Source: Cheiracanthium punctorium (lineage: Eukaryota > Arthropoda > Arachnida > Araneae > Cheiracanthiidae). Taken from it: a stretch of 64,000 nucleotides of DNA. The notes under the pieces were generated by a model. The model made no database searches and was not told the origin of the DNA. It was given only the letters and a program-made list of their open reading frames with translations. Position 1 is the first letter of the stretch. Each line of letters begins with the position of its first letter. This document shows, piece after piece, positions 44,893 through 55,336 of this stretch. The position numbers were made by a program, and so were the translations under genes. The DNA lies in the NCBI GenBank assembly GCA_038373885.1, contig JAWZYV010014446.1, forward strand, positions 1 through 64,000, written 5' to 3'.

Positions 44893-47800
44893 ATGCAACT
44901 TGTACAAGTAAGTTAGTTCACTTTTTTTCCCTTCAGCTAAAATGACTTCAAATCGAAAAACTTTCGTGTTACCGCATTTTCATGCTAGCAGTCCGAGTTC
45001 TTAAAAAGTGCGTTTCAAAGACAACAGTAGATAGGATCGTTGGATGAACTAAATGATGTACCCGTCATTGACGAGTTAGTACGTAGTTTCATCAGCATTT
45101 TCGCAATACAAAGAATGGAACCAGAATATTGAAGTTAGAACAGAAAGCAAAGTTATACTTTTTGTGCATAGTTATAGGATTACATGTTAGAGAGTATAAC
45201 TCATGTGGTGAGTAAAATTGTCAAGACAGAAAACATTTTATTTTCTTAAAATTAAAGTTTTATTTTAGTGAAATGAGCTTTTAAAGTCCAGACATCATTC
45301 CTCGTGAATAACTAAATTATATTTGATTTCCTGTAGGTATTTTTTAATATCATTTCTGAAGAAAACGTTGCACAATTTTCAGAAAATCTTTAATGTTACA
45401 TACATGTTACATGTTACATGATTACATGTTAATGTTATGATTACATTGTTATATGATTACATTTGCTCACCCATGTGGTGAGTAAAATTGTCAAGAGAGA
45501 AAACATTTTATTTTCTCAAAACTATGGTTCATTAGTGAAATTAGCATTTAAAGTGCAGACGTCATTGCTAATAACTAAATTATGTTTCGATTCGCTGTAG
45601 GTATTTTAATATCATGCCTCAAGAAAACTTTGAACAATTTTCAAAAAATATTAAACAATAAAAAAAATTTTCGACGAAATTTATTTAAGCAGAACAGCCA
45701 ACTAATACATCACCCCACACGGCTTAAAGTGATCCCCCCACCAAAAAAAAGAAAAAAAGCATTCCGTTCTCTTAAGTCTTTTTGAGGAATGCGAGAACAA
45801 ATACTTACACGATTTTCACAAAATCTCGAAATCTATGAAATATTTAAAACAATTTCGTCATCTATAATGAACTTGCTAAATTAACTTGCCATCTAACATA
45901 ATTCCAAATATTCTATTCCATTTCCATTTTTCAGGAATGGAACTCACATTTCTTCAATTTTCCCAAGATTTCAAAATCTAAAAATTTTTTGTGCATTGAG
46001 GCGTATAGTTTAAGTGACCACCTACGATGATGATAAATTTCATTTCACTTGCATGAATGGTTTATACATGATAGACAAACAAATATTTACACATCGTAAA
46101 TAAATTCCCAAAATCTCAGAACTTTATCAAAATTTTGAAAAAATTCGATGCCTATTTTTTAAGTTGGTTGACTACCTATCATGAGACCCAATTTCATTTC
46201 ATTCGCTTTAATCGTTATTACGTGCTGCTCGAACAAAAATTTACACCTTTTGAAATTAATTTCCGCAAAATCTCAAAACCTATTCAAAATTTTTGAAAAA
46301 TTCGACGCTTGTAGTTTAAGTTAAGAGACCACCAGTCGTGTCACCGAATTTCATTTCATTCACTTCAGTCATTTTTAGGTAAAAACGCGAATAAAAAAAA
46401 GCATCACGGACAGAGTGACAGAGTGACGAAATTTTTTTTTTTAAGTCGTACTGGATTCCCACGTGCTTGGAACGGAGAGAAATAGCAAAATTTTGTCTGT
46501 GCATTACTTGGAATTTAAAAAGTCTTACATTTTTATAGTTACGGCCAATTTTTAATTTACTTGGAAAAAAATAATTATAGTAACGTAAAGACAATCATTT
46601 CTGACAGGGGCGTAGCCAAGGGGGGGTTAGGGAGGTCATAACCCGCCATAAGAAATTTTTGCAATACAAAATGTATATTCTTCTACATTATCACACACAC
46701 GTATACATATGAGTTGTAGTCGTAACCCACCCCCATGAAAAATTTCTGGCTACGCCCCTGTCATAAAAACAGCAATACTTTGTTTATATTGCTGCGAACT
46801 AATCAATGCAAAAACTTAAAATTTTATTCAGCAGATTTAAAAATTTGAAGTAACAACTTGTATGCAAACCCGATCCTAGAGCGTCGGTCACCCACAAGCA
46901 AATTAAAATTGCTTGTGGGCAGTGACGTATGCAGACTTCCTTCAAAAAGGGGGGGGGGTATAGACATAAATTTGTTAAAATGTGCAATATTGAAGCTAAA
47001 AATTGAAAATTTATGGACATTTTGTTAAAAAATTTTTGACGGGGGGGGTTGAACCCCTTCCCCCCTTGCATACGCCACTGCTTGCGGGTGATCGACCCAC
47101 AAGCATATTTAATATGCTTATTGGCCGCTCTTTTTTACAGACCTTATAGTTTCATTTTTTATTCGTCACCCTTAAATATGGCCACTCACTTGCTATGCAC
47201 CATCTTGTCCTAAGCTAGGATCAGCCCTGATTCTATGTTTCGATAATTACTTTTCAGATATTTGTTAAACGTAAAAAATGTTCACTAAAATTTACAAATT
47301 TTCGTTCACTCATAAAATGTTTAGTATCAAACAGCTCCACTAGTATTTAATTGACTGTTTTTTTTAACAAGTAGCTTAAATTTTCCAGAAGAATACACTC
47401 AGGGAATTTTCTAACAGTTCGCAATTCAAAACAATCGTTTGTTCAAATGCATTTTCAAGTAGCTGCTCAGTAACATTCACTTCTTTCCATAGAAAGCAGA
47501 AACTGAATTCTAAATAATACTAAAAAATGTGCCGATATATATATATATATTTCATTTTTGGCTGACATTTATCAAGCTTTGGTGTAGAAAAGTTGAACTA
47601 AGTGAAGTTTTCGCGCATCAAATCTTTGTTGTAAAGATATAACTTTTTTTTGCGAAGTTTTTACTCAGTGCTACTTTTAATGTCTAACTGTAAGATTGCA
47701 GGCTGTCTAAAATGGCCCGTGCTAGATATTCAGTTAAAGGCAATATAAATTATCCGAGTTCATATAAAAATGATATTTTACCTTACCATGAGGAATTCTT

Positions 47801-50800
47801 CAAAAAGGCTTGACGTAAGTAGACGAATCTAGAAAAAGAAGTTTTAAGGTTTAGAATTGACTGTTCGTTTTGCCAAATAAATCACATTTCGATGTAACTC
47901 CTAAGAGCTAAGCAGTACAGGATATAAAAATTTTCAAAAAAATCACATAATATGAACGTCGGGCACTGACAGACATGATTCCAATTGGGGAAAAACTATA
48001 GTTTGAAACTGTATCTTATGTCCAATTCGCATAACACGTGCTGCTGTTTGTGTAACATATATTTCGGATTTGTGTGCTTGGCCCGATTAACCCGCTTATA
48101 AAATAACGTCAAACTTGTTGCAGTATTTGGAACATTTGTTTACAGACTTATGTGCTTGGGCCCAAGAACTGCTTATGAATAATCGTCGAGTAAAGTGGAC
48201 AACAGAATGAAAGTTTTTACTAACACAGAGGAAAGGAATTTTAAACAACCAGCGTATGAGCGGGAATTGAACCCACTACCGTACGTGGAGTAGCATAGGC
48301 TGTTAACCTCCAAGCTACCGGTCCCCCCCGTTACACATAATGGAATAATTTTATTGATGGATATAATGGAATATATATTATATAATGGAATAATTTTGTT
48401 GATGTTGTCGCATTTGGAAAATTTAATCTTAGGAATTGTTTGTTTGGCTTCAACAACCAGCCTCATCGAATAAAGTGGACAAAACAATGGAAAAGTTTTT
48501 AACTGTAACAGTCAAAGGAAATTTACAGTTCACAAATCAAACACAAAGAATCAGAAGTCAATGGGAATCGAACCCAAGGTCGTGAGCTTAAGTAATTCGA
48601 AGTGAGGAGGATAGAACGTCGCCGGCTTGCCAAGGGTTTTCCTCGTGGTAGTTGGACGGTCCTCTAAATTCATTTGTGTTGTTCTTTTATTTGAATATTT
48701 GATTTTCAGACTTGTGTGCTTGGTCCAAAGAATCGCTTTTAAAGCTTCGTCAAATAAAGTGCACAACATATGAAAGTTAAACAACTAGGGTATAAGTGGG
48801 AATCGAATCCATGACCGTATTCCTAGGCGATTGACGTGGATTAGGACAAGACTTTAACCTCTAAGTCACCGGCAACAAGTTTTCTCTCGTTATGCTCAAT
48901 TTAGAGATTCCTATATCAGTGGCTGCATTCGTAAACGCCAAACAAGTTACACTCGTGCAAAGAGTTTCCATCTAAGGCGTTCGTAAAGGAAACTGAGTGC
49001 ATACAGTTTTTAAACTAGAGCGTTCGTATACAAAACTGAGTAAGATTAGTTTCAAACGAAATGAACCGATCTCTGCTAAGGTTTCGTCAGTTGTTTAGAA
49101 GATGCACTTGCTGCACGCTGTTGTTGTTTTCAAATGGCGTCCGTTGTTATGGAAAAGTATGTTGTGAAAAGTATTTTACGTTTTCTAAAGCTGCAAATAA
49201 TATTTTTTCGAGGAGGAAATTCATGCGTACGTTAGAAAATGCTACGAAGGTACTCAATTTTTCAAAGGTTATCATTTTCTTGTATTTTTCATTTTAGTCA
49301 ATTGAAAAATGCATGTTTTCGTGTTGAGATTGAAGCTGATTTAATCCGTTATTAGCGAAATTTGAACTTCTCTTGCTAAATACTCTTAAAAAAATGAAGT
49401 TGAAATTCTTAAATTTTGATTTGTGCACTTCAATTATGGCCACTCTTTCTTTTAAAAATCCTTTTAATTTTATATTGAGTATGTACTAAAACTCTCCTCA
49501 GCAAAATTATTAACGCATTCGGGAATTGTAAACAAACACGTCTCCTAGGCGATGAAACTCAATTAACTGAAGTTGTTCGTAAAGTCAAAGGAAACTGAAA
49601 ACCACTGACAGCACTAAACACACGCATTCCAGTTTTCTTACGAAAACTCGTGCAACGAGTTTGTCTTTTACGAATGCAGCCATTATCTGCTTATGATTCG
49701 AGCTCAAATTTTCAAAAACTAGACTTCACAATTTTATATTATTGTTAGATAATTCGTTTATCAATTTCCCTTTGTAATTTCTGTATTTCCAATAATTACA
49801 GGCAGCATTGATTCTTACCGTAGTCGGTTACACACTTGCAACTGGTTACGGCTCTGGCTCAGGTTCTGGAGGCTACGGTGCTGGTGGCTCTTCCGGCTCC
49901 AGAGCTTCATCCTTCAGTGGCGGTGCTGCACAAAATGTAAGCATATATATATTTTTTTTAATTTAAAGCGTTTAAAATCCATAAAATATGTTTGATATTG
50001 TTAGTAGTACTTGTGGGTTATAGAAACAAGTGAATATGATTGGTGACTTTAGGATTACGCCAAGGTCGCAGCTATGCTGTATAGGACTGAAAACGTTTTC
50101 GTGAGATTTCACCAGCACCCCTCAAAGCTACATATGAAGGGTTTTTGCTACAAAAATGAGGCAGCTCTAACAGTTAAAGTTTAAAGAAAATTGTTAAAAA
50201 CACGTTTGGGTATTTAACATAAACTACAGCCGACTTTGTGTTTCGAGTAACACAAGAATGAAGATTGAAGATACACCCACTCAAAAAAATAGTTCGAATT
50301 AGAACGAAATTTCTGATGATAGTATTGTAAATATAAGATTAATTTTTTAAAGCACATACAATTAAAAAGATATGAGAAAATTTTATTGCATATTAGATAA
50401 TCCACTTTTTTATCCCTTTAAGACCTGGACTTGGGTACAAAAAAGTATTTGAGTGTAAGATAAATTTTCTATTTTAGTTTTGCGAATAACTCATTTATGT
50501 TTATCGAATAACACACAACTCAAAAGAAAAATGAGAAATTATCTTATTATACCCGAATCACTTCTTATGAAAAATAAGATTTTATGTATGATATCGACCT
50601 AAGAAATATGACGAGTACTTTTTGAGAGGATATAGATCACCTATACAATTGTTTAGGTCAGGGCTTAAAGGGCTAGAAAGAACATTTTGTATTGAAACAG
50701 ACATAGGAAACTTGACTTGCACTAAAATACTTTTTTGAGAGGGTGTACATACAATTATTAATTTTTTTTCAAATTGCCGTCCTTACCAATGCCTTGGAGG

Positions 50801-53800
50801 CATTGGTTACCGCTACAGCCGGAGTTGTCTGTCACTTTATTATGGGGGCACCTAGAAGACGGACCAGCGTTGCCCCCTATGAATGGACGGACACATCCAC
50901 GCCTAGTCGGGGATCGGACCTCGACCACCGGGATTTGAACCCGAAACCGTAAAACGATGCTTTATCCACTATACAAGCTGGTCGGCTCCAATTAGTATCA
51001 AACGAAAGATTTTTTTTTTTTTTTTTTTTTTTTTACTGTAGAAAATATGTCAGTTTAAACAAACTCTCGTCTTAATGATTACGACTCACAGCGCCATCTT
51101 ACAGGCAAATTTCGTTTAGCTCTTTTAGAATACGTCGATGATCGTCCTATATCCAAGTCCGTGCTTTTTCAGCAAACACTTCATATATCTCAGATGTTTC
51201 ATGATTGAATTTCAGTGGTCCCCAAAAGTATCTCATAATTACTGTTTTTCTTATTATTACTTCTATTATTGTTGTTATTTACTCTTGCAGGGTCCCCCAC
51301 AGCCCTACAGGTTCGACTACAGCGCTGCTGACGAGCAAGGCAACACCCACTACAGGAACGAAGAAGGCGACCAGAACGGAGTGGTCAAGGGCACCTACGG
51401 TTACAACGACGCCCAGGGCCTCTACAGAATAGTCGAGTACGTGGCCGACGAGAACGGCTTCAGGGCCAACATCAAGACCAACGAACCGGGAGTCGACGGC
51501 AAGGAGAGTCCGGCCGACGTGGTCTTGACCGCCGAGCAGCCCCCTGCAGGACTCGCCGGAGCAGCTTCATCTCCCGGTGGCTACAAGCCTTCCGGAGCTG
51601 GTAAGCTTTACTTTCTTTTTTAACCCTTTGAGGCGCAACCCCTTCCCCAATGCTCGAAAAAGGGCAGCCGTTGCCATCGCTCGACTTAATTACCTGCGAG
51701 AGGGCGGACGATCGAAACGTTCATCGCGTGCCACAGATCGAGAGACCCTTTTTTTGACGACAGACATCGCTCGACTTAACTACCAGGAGGATGGCGGACG
51801 ATCGAAACGTTCATCCCGTGCCACAGATATAGAGATTCCTTTTTTGGACGACAGCCGGCTGTGCGGCACAGCCATCGCTAAACTTAACGACCAGCGCAAG
51901 ATGGCGGACGATCGAAACGTTCATCGCGTGCCACAGATCTAGAGATCCCTTTTTTGGACGACAGCCGGCTGTGCGGCACAGCCAAAAAAGGGTCTCTAGA
52001 TCTGTGGCACGCGATGAATGTTTCGATAGTCCGCCCTCTTGCTGGTCGTTCAGTCGAGCGATGGCAACGGCTGCCCTTTTTTCAGCATGGGGCCATCTAT
52101 CCGGCTGTTCTCGCGTTCTTCCATTTTTCAGCAGATGTCAGTGCTGTTTAAAAAGATTCGCGACCATTTTTTGAGGGGAAATGACGTGCTAAAAAGTCAA
52201 GGATTCTCGTCGAGCTAGATCACTCGCAGCTATTTTTATAGAAATCCAATCGATTCTTCGTGACTGGCAACAGTCAAAAGGACAGAGTTCGGTGTTCCCA
52301 GAGCGGGAACACTGAACGTTAAAGGGTTAACCCATTTGTGAACAGGTGTTTTTGAGAATTTCTTCGATTTTTGTTCCTACCAACAATAATAGCTAAATTT
52401 CTGATATCAGTTTCTTGAACAAGGGATGATTTCTTTTAAAATCAAATTTGAACCGTCAACATCCTACTTGGCCCATGTTAAATTATTTTGTGCAATTGAG
52501 GTTCAATACTCGTGAATAAAGGCTAGGAAAAACAAATAACGTTTTCGACTGATAGCGAAAATACCGTCCCAAAAACAGGACACTAGGCATAAATGTAACC
52601 CAGCTTCTTTCAGCACCGGGTCATGGGGATATTCGTAAACATTCAACCACTGTCAACTCGTGTAACTAGTTTCAACTTAGGCGCTCTTAAACGCTCATTT
52701 TTCAAACCTAAGCCGGGTGACAGTTGCTCTAAAGACATTTCAGTTAAAAAACTAAATCAACTGAGGCGTGAGCCAATGGATGCAGTTTTGGATTGTTTGA
52801 AGGCCTATCCTACTTCAAGCCAGTCGCATGTGGTCGTGGGCTCGAATCCTACTCGATCCGCTTGCTGTTTAACGACCATAGTTACCGTATAGCTCGACCG
52901 CCGGTTTACAACAAACTTTCGGTCGAACGCTCAAATGGTATTCAAATATTATACCATATTTATTGAGCGTTCGACCGAGCGTTTACTGTAAACCGGCCGT
53001 CGAGGTGAATATGGGAGTAAATTTTCTCTCTCTCAACCGGCCTCTGTTGTCCACTTTATTCAACAAGGATTTATAAGCGGATTCGTGAAGCTAATCACAC
53101 AAATCCGAAACTCCTGCTCCAAATACAACAACATCATTTTTTTCAGGTTTTTTGCCCCACCATGGCCGAGTGGTTAAGTCACTCAAAATGGTAGACGGAA
53201 GGTGCCTGGTTCAAAACCAGGTTGCGTCCGCCGATCTAACGGTTCGGAGTTTTCCGTGGTTTTCTCCGAAACTTAGCGTAACTACGGGTTAGGATCTCTT
53301 AGAAAAACCAACACGGAGGGCACCCCCTTTGTGTTCCATCTGACGTGTATTTATAAGCGGATTTTCGGCCAAGCACACAAATCCGAAATACATGTCACAC
53401 AAACAAATCATATGTTCCTGTCAACAATATATCAAGCTAAATGTTTGTTTTCTGTAGCAGTTTAATAGTTTTAAGAAACAGATGCGTTAGCTGTCGATTC
53501 CTAAAGAACAACTAAAGTAAATAAAAGTGGAAAATATTGTTGCGGAGTTACTCTGCTACTCCTGGGGTTCGTCGTTCTAAAGTCCAGTTGGTGTAAAAAG
53601 TTCAAGTAAAAAGTCACTTGTCAGGATGGAACACAAACTTTATTGCTTATAGAACTTCGTAGAACAATCAGCTGCACACAATTCACAAGCACAATCTAGC
53701 AGTAACGTGCTTTTAACAGTTCGCTTAGATCAGAAGCTCTCACAAATGCTGTATTTCTCACACAAAATAGAACACTTTCACTGGCAAGAATTCAGTGAAA

Positions 53801-54709
53801 ATATACGAGAAATAACACTAACAGTCTCTCAAGACTCAGCGATGAAGAATTTACACACAGCACTTAAATTCAAAGCTTCACAAACAGCGCGAAACACAGC
53901 TTCCTTCACAAAGCAAGCGTATTCACTCTCTCAAAGCTTGATCAACACTGAACTGTCGGGGGCAGCGCACCGGTTTATATAGGGGAGGCAGAAACTGCGG
54001 GAAGCTTCTAGAGGAGTATATTTCTTGAAGATTCTACATAAAGCGAGAATATTGATTACGTCATAGAAGAGAAATGTTAGGTTATTATGCGTTTTTAATT
54101 CAGGAAAAACAACTTCCAGGCCCCATTGGGAAAATCGCGCCCAATGACGAAAAAGTCGCCAAGCTTGGCGACTTTTGGCGAAATATCGCCCAATTAGGTG
54201 CCAAAAATAAGTCCCCAAATGTGAAGAGATCTAAGCTCTAGGACTAATATTTCTCGAGTTTTCTAGAACCTCCATTGAAAAACAATGGCAACCGAAACCT
54301 CCATATCTCTGTTTCTAATTGGCCGAATTTGATGCAACAAAAAGCAAAATTTATCTATTTGAAGCGTAGAATACGAATTTTAAACCATTTTAAGCCCCAG
54401 AGCAGCGGGTTGCCCCGAAAATTCGTAACAATATTAACAATTGTTAAAAAAATACATAAAATTTCACCAGATTCCGCGCATAAGTGTGTTAGTTTTCATA
54501 ACCTCTGTTAATTATGTCTAACTGTCGGTTTCAATCCAAAATCAGGCCGGTTCAGAAACACCGTTTTAAACCAAATTTCAATAAGATCTTTTATTTTACA
54601 ATGGTGTACATAAATTTTACTTTTTTTCTTTTCAGCACCCAGCAGTTTCAGTGGATTTTCTGGCGCAGGGAAACCAAGATCAGGTGGCAGCGGTAAAAGC
54701 GGTTATTAA
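44893..54709 (+). CDS. Cuticle protein 2, RR chitin-binding type (4 exons, 177 aa)
   Basis: Paralogue of the gene at 30430, with the same predicted role: secreted, chitin-binding exoskeleton protein. Exons: 44893-44907, 49802-49936, 51291-51600 and 54636-54709, with GT..AG introns in phases 0, 0 and 1. Signal peptide residues 1-18 (MQLVQAALILTVVGYTLA), then a Gly/Ser/Tyr-rich linker (19-50, SGSGGYGAGGSSG) not found in gene 1. The RR domain is at residues 56-116 in exon 3: YRFDYSAADEQGN, GTYGYNDAQGLYRIVEYVAD, ENGFRANIKTNEPG. The tail is Gly/Ser-rich and ends KSGY. Exon 3 is exactly 310 bp in both genes. Intron 1 (4.9 kb) carries SINEs and hAT MITEs; intron 3 carries a TTAA MITE 20 bp after the splice donor, SINEs and a solo LTR. 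Exon joins are by eye. Confidence 0.92.
45197..45650 (+). repeat. Direct duplication in intron 1 of cuticle gene 2
   Basis: The block starting catgtggtgagtaaaattgtc at about 45201 recurs at about 45473 and continues in parallel for roughly 180 bp (gagaaaacattttattttct, tgtaggtatttt, atcat..gaagaaaac). Divergence is moderate. An (attacatgtt)n-like stretch lies between the copies. Confidence 0.8.
45651..46604. other. Intron 1 sequence with diffuse repeats
   Basis: Phrases such as aaatctcaaaacctat..aaaattttgaaaaaattcga and ttcatttcattcgc recur at roughly 150-bp spacing (45800-46360), suggesting a decayed tandem repeat. No coding. Confidence 0.45.
46605..46760 (+). mobile_element. hAT-type MITE, second copy (156 bp)
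   Basis: Ends CAGGGGCGTAGCCA and TGGCTACGCCCCTG. The body is homologous to 23350-23516 (gggttagg, ggtcataacc, atacaaaatgtatatt, gtatacatat). The 8 bp on each side (atttctga / tcataaaa) do not match, so the TSD is lost or one edge has changed. Confidence 0.85.
46920..47080 (+). mobile_element. hAT-type MITE of a different family (161 bp)
   Basis: Ends CAGTGACGTATGCA and TGCATACGCCACTG. The flanking 8-bp TSD cttgtggg/cttgcggg matches at 7 of 8. It is inserted in a site that is itself palindromic (cccacaagcaa..ttgcttgtggg). G-rich inside on both sides. Confidence 0.88.
47081..48004. other. Intron 1 sequence, nothing supported
   Basis: AT-rich with a (ta)n microsatellite at 47538-47551. Confidence 0.45.
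48005..48880 (-). repeat. Cluster of tRNA-derived SINEs (reverse orientation)
   Basis: At least three units follow one another. Each carries a 3'-tail complement (cagacttatgtgcttggg..gcttat..aaataaagtggacaaca) and then a reversed tRNA-like head with B-box complement: gggaattgaaccc near 48261, gggaatcgaaccc near 48563, gggaatcgaatcc near 48800. A reversed A-box-like stretch (ttaacctccaagctaccgg) follows the first and a similar one (ttaacctctaagtcaccgg) the third. These are pol III promoter-bearing retroposons, not functional tRNAs. Confidence 0.7.
48881..49801. other. Rest of intron 1, nothing supported
   Basis: The inverted phrase gcattcgtaaacg..aaactgagt / aactgaa..gttcgtaaag at both sides (48930-49060 and 49570-49680) suggests a foldback element of about 770 bp ending near cgaatgcagcc; it could not be delimited. 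Confidence 0.35.
50414..50672 (+). mobile_element. Second TTAA-type MITE family, copy 2, in intron 2 of cuticle gene 2
   Basis: Ends CCCTTTAAGACCTGGAC and GTCAGGGCTTAAAGGG are inverted copies with few mismatches. The TTAA lies inside the ends rather than as a clear outer duplication. Homologous to 41312-42008. Confidence 0.75.
50785..50995 (-). repeat. tRNA-derived SINE (reverse orientation) in intron 2
   Basis: A B-box complement (gggatttgaaccc) and an A-box-like end (atccactatacaagctggtcggc) mark a tRNA head. The body matches 37215-37390. A T23 tract follows at about 51010-51033. Confidence 0.65.
51620..52330 (-). mobile_element. TTAA palindromic MITE, copy 10 (711 bp, arms amplified)
   Basis: TTAA at 51620-51623 and 52327-52330. 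The left arm segment (catcgctcgacttaac..cgtgccacagat) occurs three times (about 51677, 51768 and 51874) before the right arm. It is therefore longer than the basic 500-550 bp member. It lies 20 bp downstream of the exon 3 donor site in cuticle gene 2. Confidence 0.92.
52331..52779. other. Intron 3 sequence, nothing supported
   Basis: No recognised feature. Confidence 0.4.
52780..53130 (+). repeat. tRNA-derived SINE with a nested palindromic element
   Basis: It has a B-box-like GGGCTCGAATCC (52838-52849) and the 3' tail ttgtccactttattcaac..ataagcggattcgtgaagc..cacaaatccgaaa, the same tail type as the reversed SINEs at 48 kb. The middle (52891-53007) is a separate inverted repeat. Confidence 0.65.
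52891..53007. mobile_element. Foldback element (117 bp) inside a SINE
   Basis: The arms ctcgaccgccggtttac..ggtcgaacgctcaa and their complement pair along about 50 bp around an AT-rich loop (ggtattcaaatattatacc). The ends are not exact and no clear TSD was found. Confidence 0.7.
53153..53410 (+). repeat. tRNA-derived SINE
   Basis: It has a tRNA-like head with A box TGGCCGAGTGG (53163-53173) and B box GGTTCAAAACC (53208-53218) at normal spacing. A non-tRNA body (gatctaacggttcgg..) and the tail ataagcggattttcggccaagcacacaaatcc follow. The head resembles a Leu/Ser-type tRNA, but the acceptor ends do not pair well, so it is not called a tRNA gene. Confidence 0.75.
53538..54430 (-). mobile_element. 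Solo LTR of a Ty3/gypsy-like retrotransposon (893 bp)
   Basis: On the minus strand it begins TGTTACGAATTTTCGGGG and ends CCGCAACA. The 4-bp duplication atat is exact (53534-53537 and 54431-54434). Minus-strand promoter parts are a TATATAAA box (53974-53981) with cagttcagtg about 30 bp on, and an AATAAA (53639-53644) near the end. No internal gag-pol lies beside it, so it is a solo LTR left after recombination. It lies antisense in intron 3 of cuticle gene 2. The superfamily is inferred only from TSD and LTR form. Confidence 0.85.
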
Positions 54710-55258
54710 GAACTTGTTCAGAGCAATTGAAATTCGAGAACTTTAATTTATTCATCTGCGGTTTAATCCTTTGTAACATAGAATCTGTCAAGGCGGTTCG
54801 CTGTTCAAGCTTAAGGCTATTGGGAATGCGTCAGTATATTAAGGTCTTATATCCCTATCACTGTTGATGGCTTAACTCTTTCGAAAGTAAAAATCTCATT
54901 TTAATCTGGTGTGCGTAGTTTATCTAACTCTGGGATGATGTGAATTGCTTAGTACAATGGAAAGGAGCTCTTTATCAGACATCGCAGTACATAAGCCAAA
55001 ATAATGCTGTACTGGATTCTGCTTATGTCAGATCCATTAACAGTATTAGGAGCTACCGTTATGAATTTCAGTATGTTGTAATATGTGGGTGTATTCAATT
55101 TTATGTTAATTTATTTCAGTAGTTGTTAGTATAATGTGCCGTGCTATTTCATGTTGTGAGTTTCTTATAATATGTCCTGCATTGTTCTTCCTGCTGCAGT
55201 TGGATATTGTTATTTTATTTTACACTACAAAAGTTGTGTATTGTATTTGTTTTTAATC

Positions 55259-55264
55259 AATAAA
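55259..55264 (+). terminator. Polyadenylation signal of cuticle gene 2
   Basis: AATAAA 550 bp after the stop, followed by a T/G-rich stretch. No earlier AATAAA was seen in 54710-55258. Confidence 0.6.
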
Positions 55265-55336
55265 TTGTTTAAGCAGTTAATGTCATATTTGTCCTTTCAT
55301 TCCACTCAGAAATACATACAATACTTACACTATCAA

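Noticed and set aside
51577..51942. 121-codon ORF after exon 3 of cuticle gene 2
   Set aside because: It starts in the exon in another frame and runs through MITE copy 10; its Lys/Arg/Ser phrases are those of the MITE arms.
53153..53232. Functional tRNA gene
   Set aside because: A and B boxes are present, but the acceptor arm does not pair and the sequence continues into a SINE body and tail shared by other copies.
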